In this document: positions 34,434-42,501 of the stretch, piece after piece
How positions within the stretch are numbered: the first letter of the stretch is position 1
How the letters are laid out: each line of letters begins with the position of its first letter
The notes under the pieces: model-generated
What the model was told of the DNA's origin: nothing
Databases searched by the model: none
Seen by the model: the letters and a program-made list of their open reading frames with translations, nothing else
Assembly (NCBI GenBank): GCA_046593355.1
Contig: JBKJNY010000111.1
Location: forward strand, 5,478-69,477
Source of the DNA: SXOA01 sp046593355
GTDB lineage: Bacteria > Planctomycetota > Planctomycetia > Pirellulales > Pirellulaceae
Direction of reading: 5' to 3'
Length of the DNA: 64,000 nt
Made by a program: the position numbers and the translations under genes

Positions 34434-35891
34434 CTATGGCGGACCCATCAGCCGCGTCGGAGCCCGGCTGTGGACGACGGCGCACATGCCGCCGCGCTGG
34501 GCGACATTGACGACGTGTTTTTGGGAGGCGCGGCCGAGAATCGCCAGGCCGTATTTGCTGGGGGCGAAGCCCATCACGGTGTAGAACGGCTCGACGTGGA
34601 GCTTCCCTTCCGGCCCGACGACCGGGAACTCATACACCGGCAGGCTGGCGAGCTGTTGCACGACCCAGCGGTTGCTGTCGGCGAGCGCTGCGTCCACCGC
34701 GGCTTGCCATTCGTCCGCGGATACCGCCGGCCCCAGCAGCACGCCTTGGCCGCCGAAGCCCCGGTTGGGTTTGAGGACCAGCGTCTCCTGCTCGTGGCGG
34801 ACGTAGGGCAACAAATCGCCGGTCTGGCCATCGGGGAGCAGCGTCCGCCGCTCGCCGAGCAGCCGCGTCCAGAGGATGTGGCGGCGGAAGACCTGACGCT
34901 CGTCGGCGGTGAAGTACTTTTGCGTGAACTGCGGATCGGTGAAAACCTCCCAGCAGCTTTTCTGGTCGAGGTCGGCCGTGATGGAGGACATCACTCGATT
35001 CTGCCGGAACAGCGTCCGCATCGGGCCGATGTTCGCCCCCTGCCGCCCGAGCTCCAGCAAATCGCAGACGGCGTAATCGCGGTAGGCCAGATCGATGACC
35101 TGCCCGTTGTAGAGGACTTCATCCCCTTGTTGCGTCAGCTCGACCGGGTCGGCGTGCATCACCCGCAGGCCGTATCGCTCGTGGTAGTAGCGGGCCACGT
35201 CCTCCTGCTCATCGATCCCGCTGCTGGCGTACTTGGGGTCGATGAAGCAGACGTTGCGGGCCTTCCGGCCGAGGCTCTCCAGGTGCTCCAGGATTTCCTG
35301 CATCAGCAGCTCGCGGATATCGGAGCCGATGGAGAGTTGCAGCTCTTTGTCCTGTCCTTCGAGCATCGGAAAAACGACCTTGGCGATAATCTGCTCCACC
35401 GCCGGCACCAGGTGCAGCCCGCCGATCCCACCCATGTTCGGCTCGACGAAGCGGAGCGAGTCTTTCCACATCGGGCTGGTGAAGTCGATGACCGCGTCAT
35501 GCCGGCCGAAGACCGGGTTGTTCTCGCGATGGGCCGGCGTCCAACATTCCCACAGCCACTGCTCCTCCTCCGGCGGCAGGCGGAGGATGTCCCGCACCGC
35601 GAAGTCCTGCATGTACAGCTCCACCAGCCGCTTGAGGGCGTTGTGGATGGTGAGCGTGACGTAATGGATATAAGCCACCTGGTCGGGCAGCACTGTCAGC
35701 GGGCAGGCCATCACGTTGATGGCGTCCGGCTGGCCGTCCCGCAGATAGACGACGTGGTTCTTCAGCGACTCCAGCCGAATCCGCTCCATCATCGCCGCCA
35801 GGGCGACTCCATCGATTTTGCGAAACGCCCCCCGCACGCGGCTGGCCACGTTCATGCCGGCGAGGCCGAGTTCTTCCGCTGGGGTGAGCAT
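34434..35891 (-). CDS. ATP-grasp-like protein of unknown substrate
   Basis: The frame extends to 36152, but codons before 35891 translate GTGAGTGGTGAGG-type repeat and overlap the divergent gene. The ATG at 35891 (MLTPAEELGLAGMNVASRVR) is preferred and gives 485 residues; an ATG at 35951 is an alternative. The glycine-rich segment LVLKPNRGFGGQGVLLGPAV near residue 385 looks like the ATP-binding loop of circularly permuted ATP-grasp ligases. Earlier acidic segments (RFVEPNMGGIGGLHLVPAVE, DIRELLMQEILEHL) are unfamiliar. Such enzymes join a carboxylate to an amine via acyl phosphate. It is divergent from the KaiC-like module. The fold is my inference. Confidence 0.65.
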   Translation of the reverse strand: MLTPAEELGLAGMNVASRVRGAFRKIDGVALAAMMERIRLESLKNHVVYLRDGQPDAINVMACPLTVLPDQVAYIHYVTLTIHNALKRLVELYMQDFAVRDILRLPPEEEQWLWECWTPAHRENNPVFGRHDAVIDFTSPMWKDSLRFVEPNMGGIGGLHLVPAVEQIIAKVVFPMLEGQDKELQLSIGSDIRELLMQEILEHLESLGRKARNVCFIDPKYASSGIDEQEDVARYYHERYGLRVMHADPVELTQQGDEVLYNGQVIDLAYRDYAVCDLLELGRQGANIGPMRTLFRQNRVMSSITADLDQKSCWEVFTDPQFTQKYFTADERQVFRRHILWTRLLGERRTLLPDGQTGDLLPYVRHEQETLVLKPNRGFGGQGVLLGPAVSADEWQAAVDAALADSNRWVVQQLASLPVYEFPVVGPEGKLHVEPFYTVMGFAPSKYGLAILGRASQKHVVNVAQRGGMCAVVHSRAPTRLMGPP

Positions 35892-36016
35892 GAGAGGTGA
35901 GGGAGGAGTGGTGAGTGGTGAGGGAACAGTCTGGACAGAAACCTCCGCCATTATCCGGCAAAAACTCGCCGCTCGCCACTCGCCGCTCCTTGCTTGCATT
36001 GCTACACTATCGCTTG

Positions 36017-36442
36017 ATGGAAATTCCCTCTGCATCGATGCGAGACTTGGCCCGACGATTGCTGGCTGTGGAAGCCGCCAGCCAGAGCGCCAGTGGTGCG
36101 CACGTGCATGAAGCGGTGCGCGTGTGCGACAAGCTGCGGATTTCGCTGACACGATTCGCCGGTTCAGACGCCTTCACGTCGCTCATGCGGCGGGCGCTGA
36201 CTCTGGCCCGCGCGGAAGTCCCTGCGGCGCAGAGCATCACGGTCAAGGCCGACTGTTCCATGGAAGGACTGGAAGAGCTCGCCACGGATGCGCGGAAGTC
36301 CGGGGGGGGTGGAGACGTGGGGGCCGAGGCGGTAGCCGCGATCACCGCGCATCTGCTCGGGCTGCTGGTGATTTTCATCGGCGAACCCCTCACGCTGAGG
36401 ATGGTGCGCGAGGCTTGGCCTGACACATCGCTGGACGAATAA
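36017..36442 (+). CDS. Small conserved partner of KaiC-like ATPase
   Basis: The ATG at 36017 (MEIPSASMRDLARRLLAVEA) is chosen because earlier codons are repeat wording shared with the divergent gene; this gives 141 residues. The rest, VRVCDKLRISLTRFAGSDAF, RRALTLARAEVP and HLLGLLVIFIGEPLTLRMVR, matches a pattern I remember from proteins encoded next to KaiC-like ATPases and histidine kinases, with no assigned function. It is probably all alpha-helical and cytoplasmic. The KaiC-like gene starts 22 bases downstream, so the two should be co-transcribed and may interact. Confidence 0.7.
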   Translation: MEIPSASMRDLARRLLAVEAASQSASGAHVHEAVRVCDKLRISLTRFAGSDAFTSLMRRALTLARAEVPAAQSITVKADCSMEGLEELATDARKSGGGGDVGAEAVAAITAHLLGLLVIFIGEPLTLRMVREAWPDTSLDE

Positions 36443-36464
36443 CATTCCAAAATCGAGGTTGATC

Positions 36465-38060
36465 ATGACCGCGCCGGGAAAAGATAAAGCACAAGGCAAT
36501 GGGCAAGGCAAACCACACGATCGAGTGCGGATCAACCAACTGCCCACCGGCGTGCCAGGCCTCGATGAGATCCTCGGCGGCGGCCTGCCCGAGTTCTCCT
36601 TCAACATCCTCGCCGGCGCTCCCGGATGCGGGAAGACCACGCTGGCGCATCAGTTCATGTTCGCCAACGCGACCCCAGAGCGGCCGGCGCTGTACTTCAC
36701 CGTGCTGGGCGAGCCGGCCATCAAGATGCTGCGCTACCAGCAGCAGTACACGTTCTTCGACGAGGCCAAGATGGACGGAGCGATCCGCTTCATCAACCTC
36801 AGCCACGTCGTCCTCGAGCAGGACCTCGGCGCGGTCCTCGATGCCATCATCAAGGAGGTCGAGGCGTCCCAGCCGAGCGTCGTGGTGGTGGACTCGTTCC
36901 GCACCGTGGTGCGCAAGGTGCTGAACAACGCGAGCGAAGTGGAGCTCCAGGGCTTCGTCCAGCGCCTGGCGCTCCACCTGACCAGTTGGCAGGCGACCAC
37001 GTTTCTGATCGGCGAGTACGTCGAAGGCGAGCTGCGCGACAACCCGGTCTTCACCGTGGCCGACGGGCTGTTCTGGCTCTCCCAGAGCGTCGAGCGCAAC
37101 TCGATCGTCCGCAAGCTGCAGGTCATGAAGGTGCGCGGCCAGGAGACCGTGCCCGGCCTGCACACCTTCCGCATCACCGAGCGGGGCCTGCAAACTTTCC
37201 CGCGCACCTTCGGCCTCACCAATAATAAATCAGACCACGTCAAGGGCCAGCGGCGTCTGTCCACCGGCGTCCCGAAACTCGACGACCTCATGGGCGGCGG
37301 CATCCCCGAAGGCGACAGCCTCCTCCTGGCCGGACCCTCCGGAGGGGGCAAGACCGTGCTCGGCATTCAGTTCATCGCGGAGGGCATGCGTCATGGCGAG
37401 CCGGCCATCGTCGCCATGTTCGAAGAGCTTCCCAACGAGTACATCCAGCGGGCAGCCTCGTTCGGCTTCGACTTCAACCCGCACGTGAAAAGCGGCAAGC
37501 TCAAGCTCATTTATCTGAGGCCGCTGGACCTCTCCGTGGATGAGACGGTGCACGAAATCGTCAGCGCGGTCAAAGAGATCGGCTGCAAGCGCCTGGTCAT
37601 CGACTCGCTGGTCGGCTTCGAGATGGCCCTGGCCCCCGACTTCCGCACCGATTTCCGGGAATCGCTGTACCGGATGATCGGAGCGCTCACGCGCCTGGGC
37701 GTGACCATCGTCAGCACCGTCGAGGTCGAGGAGGACTTCACCTCGATGGGCCTCTCCAACTTCACCATCTCCTTCCTGGCCGACGACATCATCCGCCTGC
37801 GTTACGCCTCGATCAACGGGCAATTGCGCAAAATCATGATGGTGGTGAAGATGCGCCGCAGTAAGCACTCGATCGACCTGTGCGCCTACGAGGTCACCTC
37901 CAAGGGCCTGTTGATCGGCGAGCCGATGCGCGGCTACCGCGGTCTGACCAGCGGCATCCCCGGCCCGTGGTCGCTCGATTCGGGCCAGAGTGTTCCCGAG
38001 TTGCAAACCCCCGCCAAACAGCCCCAGCCCACGCGGACGCGAGGGAGGAAAAAGCGATGA
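36465..38060 (+). CDS. KaiC-like double RecA-domain ATPase
   Basis: The ATG at 36465 has a GAGG six bases upstream and is preferred to the TTG at 36459; 531 residues. There are two RecA/KaiC domains. Domain I: Walker A GAPGCGKT (51-58), Walker B SVVVVDSFRTV. Domain II: Walker A GPSGGGKT (about 290-297), catalytic-glutamate block AMFEELPNEY, Walker B KRLVIDSLVGFE. In cyanobacterial KaiC, adjacent Ser and Thr in domain II are phosphorylated; here the matching site reads ISFLADDIIRL, keeping Ser436 but with Phe in place of Thr. Domain I has VLGEP instead of the usual FEE. No kaiA or kaiB lies in the window, so a signalling rather than clock role is more likely. Confidence 0.92.
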   Translation: MTAPGKDKAQGNGQGKPHDRVRINQLPTGVPGLDEILGGGLPEFSFNILAGAPGCGKTTLAHQFMFANATPERPALYFTVLGEPAIKMLRYQQQYTFFDEAKMDGAIRFINLSHVVLEQDLGAVLDAIIKEVEASQPSVVVVDSFRTVVRKVLNNASEVELQGFVQRLALHLTSWQATTFLIGEYVEGELRDNPVFTVADGLFWLSQSVERNSIVRKLQVMKVRGQETVPGLHTFRITERGLQTFPRTFGLTNNKSDHVKGQRRLSTGVPKLDDLMGGGIPEGDSLLLAGPSGGGKTVLGIQFIAEGMRHGEPAIVAMFEELPNEYIQRAASFGFDFNPHVKSGKLKLIYLRPLDLSVDETVHEIVSAVKEIGCKRLVIDSLVGFEMALAPDFRTDFRESLYRMIGALTRLGVTIVSTVEVEEDFTSMGLSNFTISFLADDIIRLRYASINGQLRKIMMVVKMRRSKHSIDLCAYEVTSKGLLIGEPMRGYRGLTSGIPGPWSLDSGQSVPELQTPAKQPQPTRTRGRKKR

Positions 38061-38095
38061 CGGAGAGGGTCGCGTCGGCACCGCATATCCGCTTC

Positions 38096-38455
38096 TCACT
38101 GGCGAGGCGCGGATAAACGCAGCACCGCGCCATCCGCTTGAACGACGTACAAGAGGCGGTCCAATGGCGATCGGAGCAGTTCCAGAATGCCCGCGGCAAA
38201 TGGCAACAGCGCGGGAAGCGCGTTGGACGTGCTGTCGATCACGATAATGGGAAGCGGAAGGGATTCAAGGTTCTGCTCGTGCTCGAGTTTCTTGTCCACG
38301 CTGAGCATCGCCCCGAAGCCGCCATCCGCGGCGGCCCTCAAGAGAACGCCATTTTCAAGCTTGTCCCAACCCCTTTCTCGTGCCGTTTGAATCTCATGTC
38401 CGGGAAGCTGCTGCCGAAAGCGCCGGTCCACATTGTGATCAAAGAGGATTTTCAA
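38096..38455 (-). CDS. DUF5615 PIN-like putative toxin
   Basis: A 119-residue protein starting from TTG: KILFDHNVDRRFRQQLPGHE and then TARERGWDKLENG, LLRAAADGGFGAMLSVDKKL are the acidic blocks of DUF5615/Mut7-C-like PIN domains, which are predicted RNases. The acid residues D6, D25-region and SVDKKL match the usual metal-binding pattern. Its start overlaps the stop of the DUF433 gene by four bases (TTGA), the standard layout of DUF433-DUF5615 toxin-antitoxin-like pairs. Activity has not been shown for most members. Confidence 0.85.
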   Translation of the reverse strand: MKILFDHNVDRRFRQQLPGHEIQTARERGWDKLENGVLLRAAADGGFGAMLSVDKKLEHEQNLESLPLPIIVIDSTSNALPALLPFAAGILELLRSPLDRLLYVVQADGAVLRLSAPRQ

Positions 38456-38760
38456 ACCTTCTCCAGGTCGTTAAGCAGGTCGTCTCTGGCCAAATCCAAA
38501 ACCGCCAGTGCTTGCTCGCGGGTAACGCCAAGAAAGCCTTCCAGAAAATCCTCCAGCGTCTCGCCGGCGGCGAGGGAATCGAAGAGGTTTTTGAGCGGGA
38601 CTCGCGTGCCGTAAAAACAGGGCGCTCCGCTCATCCGCCGGGGATTGATCCAGACCAGGCCGAATAACGGATGTCCCGGCTGAATCTTGTCACCTTCCAG
38701 GAGCTTGGGATCAACGGGTTCGATATGCTGAACGATTGGACGGTGGCTTGTGCCGAGCAT
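38452..38760 (-). CDS. DUF433 putative antitoxin
   Basis: A 102-residue protein. The segment RRMSGAPCFYGTRVPLKNLF followed by LAAGETLEDFLEGFLGVTRE and AVLDLARDDLL is the DUF433 winged-helix domain. The N-terminal ~40 residues are an extension. It precedes and overlaps the DUF5615 gene by four bases, so it should be the antitoxin and autoregulator of the pair. It comes 33 bases after another small gene on the same strand. Confidence 0.87.
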   Translation of the reverse strand: MLGTSHRPIVQHIEPVDPKLLEGDKIQPGHPLFGLVWINPRRMSGAPCFYGTRVPLKNLFDSLAAGETLEDFLEGFLGVTREQALAVLDLARDDLLNDLEKV

Positions 38761-38793
38761 GGCGATCTCTTGTTGGGCATGAGACGCAACCTG

Positions 38794-38985
38794 TCATTCA
38801 TCATACACCGAATCCTCATCGGCGTAGGCAGTCAGGGCGTTGCGCTTGGCAAGCTCATGCCACTCTCGCATTTCGTCACCGTCTTCCGGAACGGAAATCT
38901 CGATGGTCACCCCGGGCTCGGCTCCAATAGGTTGGCTCAATTCCAGATGGGTTCTGTCGATTATCTTCGCTGAAATCAGTCGCAT
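38794..38985 (-). CDS. Small antitoxin-like protein, 63 residues
   Basis: MRLISAKIIDRTHLELSQPI followed by GAEPGVTIEISVPEDGDE and a helical acidic tail (EMREWHELAKRNAL). The N-terminal beta-strand layout followed by an acidic tail resembles small antitoxins encoded ahead of PIN or other toxins, but I cannot name a family. It is 33 bases upstream of the DUF433 gene on the same strand and 86 bases downstream of the Phd-like gene, so all four may form one transcript. Confidence 0.55.
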   Translation of the reverse strand: MRLISAKIIDRTHLELSQPIGAEPGVTIEISVPEDGDEMREWHELAKRNALTAYADEDSVYDE

Positions 38986-39071
38986 GGGAAAACCTTCTTT
39001 TGGATCCCAAATTCCACGGCGGCGGCAACCACATCAGAACCATCCGCCCACCAGAACCAACGCTGGGCGCG

Positions 39072-39272
39072 TCACTTCGTCTTGCGAGCTGCCAGGTACT
39101 CATCCACGCTGCGGTATTGAAGCGGCTTGCTCCGTGCTTTGCGGAGCCACTCGATGTCCTCGGCGTCCTCCACCCGTTCGAGCAATTCCTGGTATGCCTC
39201 GATGGGAATAATCTCGGAGACGGGTTTCCCCTTACAGGTGACGATCTGGGGTTCGGCAAGTGCTGCCTTCAT
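39072..39272 (-). CDS. Phd/YefM-like antitoxin without adjacent toxin
   Basis: The ATG at 39272 gives 66 residues (MKAALAEPQIVTCKGKPVSE); a TTG nine bases further upstream has GGGAG at a better distance (six bases) and would add three residues. The GKPVSEIIPIEAYQELLERV stretch is the Phd/YefM core, and the EDIEWLRKARSKP to DEYLA tail is the usual toxin-wrapping region. No RelE or Doc-type toxin is adjacent. The next gene on this strand is the 63-residue protein, so this could be an orphan antitoxin or part of a composite module. Confidence 0.65.
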   Translation of the reverse strand: MKAALAEPQIVTCKGKPVSEIIPIEAYQELLERVEDAEDIEWLRKARSKPLQYRSVDEYLAARKTK

Positions 39273-39323
39273 ATCCGGCAATATATACTCCCAGTGACGA
39301 CACGCCAAGATGCGCTCCGCTAA

Positions 39324-39559
39324 TTCGACTGTTTGAATTCGTCACCACCCGGGCTCGCCCCGGTGGAACGCTGTTTGGAAACCAGAAACGACGGCATCCA
39401 CCTTCCCGCCTCTCCGCCGGTTTTGGGGGCCGCCACCGGCGGCCCGCAAAATCGGCGGAGAGGCGGGGGCATTGGTTTGGCGCATCTTCTGGTTTCCAAA
39501 CTTGCTTCCGCTGGGGCAAGCCCAGCGGTGGCAAATCTCGCAGAACTCAAACAGTCGAA
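39324..39559. repeat. Multiply nested palindrome
   Basis: From outside in: arms TTCGACTGTTTGAATTC / GAACTCAAACAGTCGAA (39324-39340, 39543-39559, one mismatch); a CCACCCGGGCTCGCCCCGGT hairpin (39345-) and a CCGCTGGGGCAAGCCCAGCG hairpin (39508-), one on each side; arms GTTTGGAAACCAGAA / TTCTGGTTTCCAAAC (39373-39387, 39487-39501); arms CCCGCCTCTCCGCCG / CGGCGGAGAGGCGGG (39405-39419, 39453-39467); and a central GGCCGCCACCGGCGGCC hairpin. Confidence 0.92.
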
Positions 39560-39597
39560 CTAGATGACTAACGCGTTGTCAACGCTTAGACTGAGGC

Positions 39598-39672
39598 GTA
39601 GCCACGGTCGCCAGACCGTGGGATATCGATTGTTTTTTTGCGATCCGCCCACGCTCTGGTGAGCGTGGCTAC
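39598..39672. repeat. Palindrome, GTAGCCACGGTCG..CGTGGCTAC
   Basis: Outer arms GTAGCCACGG / GCGTGGCTAC, with each side also folding on itself (ACGGTCGCCAGACCGT and ACGCTCTGGTGAGCGT). A T7 run sits in the loop. It lies 26 bases before the histidine kinase start. Confidence 0.8.
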
Positions 39673-39698
39673 AAACAAACACTAGGACCGCCCGCGGG

Positions 39699-42323
39699 AT
39701 GAGCAGGGAACAGCAAACGCGCGAAAGGAACGAGGCGCTGGCGGCGCTGGAATCGGTGCTTTGCACCGAGGAGTTGCACCGCCGGCCAGCGCGCGAGCCG
39801 GACTATGAGCGCGAGAGCCGTGCGCTGGTATCGCTGGCACGGGCGCTGGCCGATTCGCCGCGCACCATTCTGCAGACATTGGCCGACACGATCCTGGAGG
39901 TGATCCAGGCCGACTCGGCTGGGATCAGCCTCGTGACCGAAGATGAACAGAGGTTCCACTGGCCGGCGATTGCCGGCGTGTGGAAGCCGCACATCGGCGG
40001 CGGCACGCCGCGTGACTTCGGCCCGTGCGGCGACGTGCTGGATCGCAACTGTCCCCTGATGTTCAGGCACTTCGAGCGGCGCTACACCTATTTCCAGCCG
40101 GTGACGCCACCGGCGGAAGAGTGCCTGCTGGTTCCTTTCTATGTCGAGGGGAAAGCGGTCGGCACGATCTGGGCGATCGCGCATGATGAGCGCCGTACGT
40201 TCGACAGCGAAGACCTGAGGATGCTTGTGAGCCTGGGCACGTTCACCTCGGCAGCCTACCAGGCTGTGGAGCAATTGCACACGCTCAGCAAGCAAGGCCA
40301 TGACCGCCAGGAAGCCACGCAAGGCATGCGCGAGATGAACGAGGCGCTGCTGGTCTCTGCGGTTCGCCAGCACGAGTTGGCCGAGCAGGCAGAGCAGGCG
40401 GATGCGTTGGTGCGCGAAAGCGAAGAACGCTACCACACCTTATTCGACTTTGTTCCCGTGGCCGTCTATTCCTGTGCGACCTCGGGTGTGATTCAGAATT
40501 TCAACCGCCGCGCCGCGGAATTGTGGGGCCGTGAGCCAGCGATGGGGGATACCGACGAGCGGTTTTGTGGCTCGTTCAAGTTGTTCCGTTCGGACGGCAG
40601 TTTCATGCCCCACGACCAGTGTCCCATGGCCGAGGTGCTGAGCGGAAAAATAGCGGAGATGCGTGACGCCGAAGTGCTCATCGAGCGGCCCGACGGTTCG
40701 CAAATTACCGTCGTTGTGAATATCCGTCCGCTGAAAAACCAACGCGGAGAAGTCACGGGAGCAATCAATTGTTTTTACGACATCACGGAACGCAAGCTGG
40801 CTGAACAGAAGTTTCGAGGTCTGTTGGAATCCGCGCCGGATGCGATGATTATCACAAACCCAGAAGGACAGATTACGCTGGTCAATGCCCAAACAGAAAA
40901 ACTGTTCAGATATGCTCGTAACGAACTCATGGGGAAGCTCATCGAGGTTCTCATCCCGCAGCGTTTCCGTGACCATCACCCCGGCCATCGCCATAGCTTT
41001 CTTGCTGATCCTCGTTTGCGGCCAATGGGGACTAGTCTGGAACTTTGGGCTTTGCGCAAGGATGGGACCGAGTTTCCAGTGGAGATCAGCTTAAGCCCCC
41101 TGGAAACCGAGGCGGGAATTCTTGTCACCGCCGCCATTCGCGACATCACCGAACGCAAGCGGATGGAGAATGCATTGCGCCAGGTCGCCGCCGAAATGTC
41201 CGAGGCCGACCGCCGCAAGAACGAGTTCCTGGCGATGCTGGCCCACGAGCTCCGCAACCCCCTCGCCCCGATCCGCAACGCCGTGCAGATCCTGCGGCTG
41301 ACGGGGGACCACGACGAGTCCGTCCAATCGGCGTCCGCGATGATGGAGCGCCAGGTGAACCAGATGGTGCGGCTGGTGGACGATTTGCTCGACGTGAGCC
41401 GCATCAGCCGGGGCAAGATCGAACTTCGCCGGGGTCGGATCGAACTGGCATCGTGCGTACACCACGCCGTCGAAGCCGCCCGCTCGCTGCACCAGAGCAT
41501 GAACCATGAATTGACCGTCACGCTGCCGCCACGGCCCATTTACCTGAACGCGGACCTGACCCGGTTGTCCCAGGTGGTGGGCAACCTGCTCAACAATGCC
41601 TGCAAATTCACCGACAAGGGAGGCCGCATTTGGCTCACGATCGAGCGCGAGGGCGAGCAGGCCGTAATCCGCGTGCGGGACAACGGCATCGGCATCTCCG
41701 CCGACCAACTTCCCCGCATCTTCGAGATGTTTGTGCAGATCGATACCTCTCTGGAGCGGAGCGTCAGCGGTTTGGGCATCGGCCTGACCCTGGTGAAGAG
41801 CCTGGTGGAGATGCACGGCGGCACCGTGGAAGTGCATAGCGATGGCGTCGGGCAAGGGACGGAGTTCGTCGTGCGCTTACCGATGGCGAGTGACGAGACG
41901 AAGAGTGGCGAGGAAGGTCTCGCCACTGACCATTTGCCACTCGCCACTTCCTCCCGCCGCATCCTCGTGGTCGATGACAACCGGGACTCCGCCACCACCC
42001 TGGCCATGCTGCTCAAGCTGACCGGCAACCAGACGCAAACCGCCTATGACGGCCTGGAAGCGGTGGAGGCCGCGGAGACGTTCAGGCCCGACGTAATCCT
42101 GCTCGACATCGGCCTGCCCAAGCTCAACGGCTACGAAGCCTGCCGTCGCATCCGCGAGCAGCCCTGGGGCAAGAGCATCGTGGTGGTTGCCCTGACCGGC
42201 TGGGGCCAGGAGGAAGACCGGCAGAAGTCCAAGGACGCGGGATTCAACGGCCACATGGTCAAGCCTGTGGACCTCGCCGCGCTCACCAAGCTGCTGGCCG
42301 AGCTGCTGCCGAGCCTGGTATAA
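39699..42323 (+). CDS. Hybrid sensor histidine kinase (GAF-PAS-PAS-HisKA-HATPase-REC)
   Basis: An 874-residue, apparently cytosolic kinase; no membrane helix was seen. GAF (about 50-190) includes the block FGPCGDVLDRNCPLMFRHFE. Two PAS domains follow (about 228-350 and 355-480), ending in VNIRPLKNQRGEVTGAINCF and ITERKRMENALRQV. The H-box is NEFLAMLAHELRNPLAPIRN with His516. HATPase motifs are NLLNNACKFTDKGG, IRVRDNGIGIS and GLGIGLTLVKSLVEMHGG. The receiver (about 758-870) has the phospho-acceptor Asp803 in VILLDIGLPKLNGYEA. The HATPase-REC linker (DETKSGEEGLATDHLPLATS) is repeat-derived. Kinases of this kind are often encoded beside KaiC-like ATPases, the likely partner here. No separate output regulator is close by. 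Confidence 0.93.
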   Translation: MSREQQTRERNEALAALESVLCTEELHRRPAREPDYERESRALVSLARALADSPRTILQTLADTILEVIQADSAGISLVTEDEQRFHWPAIAGVWKPHIGGGTPRDFGPCGDVLDRNCPLMFRHFERRYTYFQPVTPPAEECLLVPFYVEGKAVGTIWAIAHDERRTFDSEDLRMLVSLGTFTSAAYQAVEQLHTLSKQGHDRQEATQGMREMNEALLVSAVRQHELAEQAEQADALVRESEERYHTLFDFVPVAVYSCATSGVIQNFNRRAAELWGREPAMGDTDERFCGSFKLFRSDGSFMPHDQCPMAEVLSGKIAEMRDAEVLIERPDGSQITVVVNIRPLKNQRGEVTGAINCFYDITERKLAEQKFRGLLESAPDAMIITNPEGQITLVNAQTEKLFRYARNELMGKLIEVLIPQRFRDHHPGHRHSFLADPRLRPMGTSLELWALRKDGTEFPVEISLSPLETEAGILVTAAIRDITERKRMENALRQVAAEMSEADRRKNEFLAMLAHELRNPLAPIRNAVQILRLTGDHDESVQSASAMMERQVNQMVRLVDDLLDVSRISRGKIELRRGRIELASCVHHAVEAARSLHQSMNHELTVTLPPRPIYLNADLTRLSQVVGNLLNNACKFTDKGGRIWLTIEREGEQAVIRVRDNGIGISADQLPRIFEMFVQIDTSLERSVSGLGIGLTLVKSLVEMHGGTVEVHSDGVGQGTEFVVRLPMASDETKSGEEGLATDHLPLATSSRRILVVDDNRDSATTLAMLLKLTGNQTQTAYDGLEAVEAAETFRPDVILLDIGLPKLNGYEACRRIREQPWGKSIVVVALTGWGQEEDRQKSKDAGFNGHMVKPVDLAALTKLLAELLPSLV

Positions 42324-42351
42324 GCGGGGACGAAGGCCGTCGCGAAGATTT

Positions 42352-42501
42352 GTAGGGTGCATGAGCGTCAGCGATATGCACGCGTATCGTCTATGGCGAG
42401 CAGAAAAAACCGCTCCCGACGGATGATTCGTTGACGGGGCAAGAACACGCGGTTTAGCGACGCGTAACACGCGTGCATTTCGTGTTACTCATGCACCCTA
42501 C
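42352..42501. repeat. Palindrome, GTAGGGTGCATGAG family
   Basis: Perfect 14-base arms GTAGGGTGCATGAG (42352-42365) and CTCATGCACCCTAC (42488-42501); the interior also has partly complementary ATGCACGCG/CGCGTGCAT. The right arm contains the stop codon of the hydrolase gene on the minus strand. Confidence 0.88.

Larger units (their letters stand above)
39273..39698. other. Intergenic region made of nested palindromes
   Basis: About 425 bases between the antitoxin-like gene and the histidine kinase, almost entirely occupied by the nested palindrome 39324-39559 and the palindrome 39598-39672. No gene is called. Confidence 0.7.

Noticed and set aside
36465..38060. Circadian clock operon
   Set aside because: No kaiA or kaiB is present and the phosphosite pair is altered, so the protein is called KaiC-like only.
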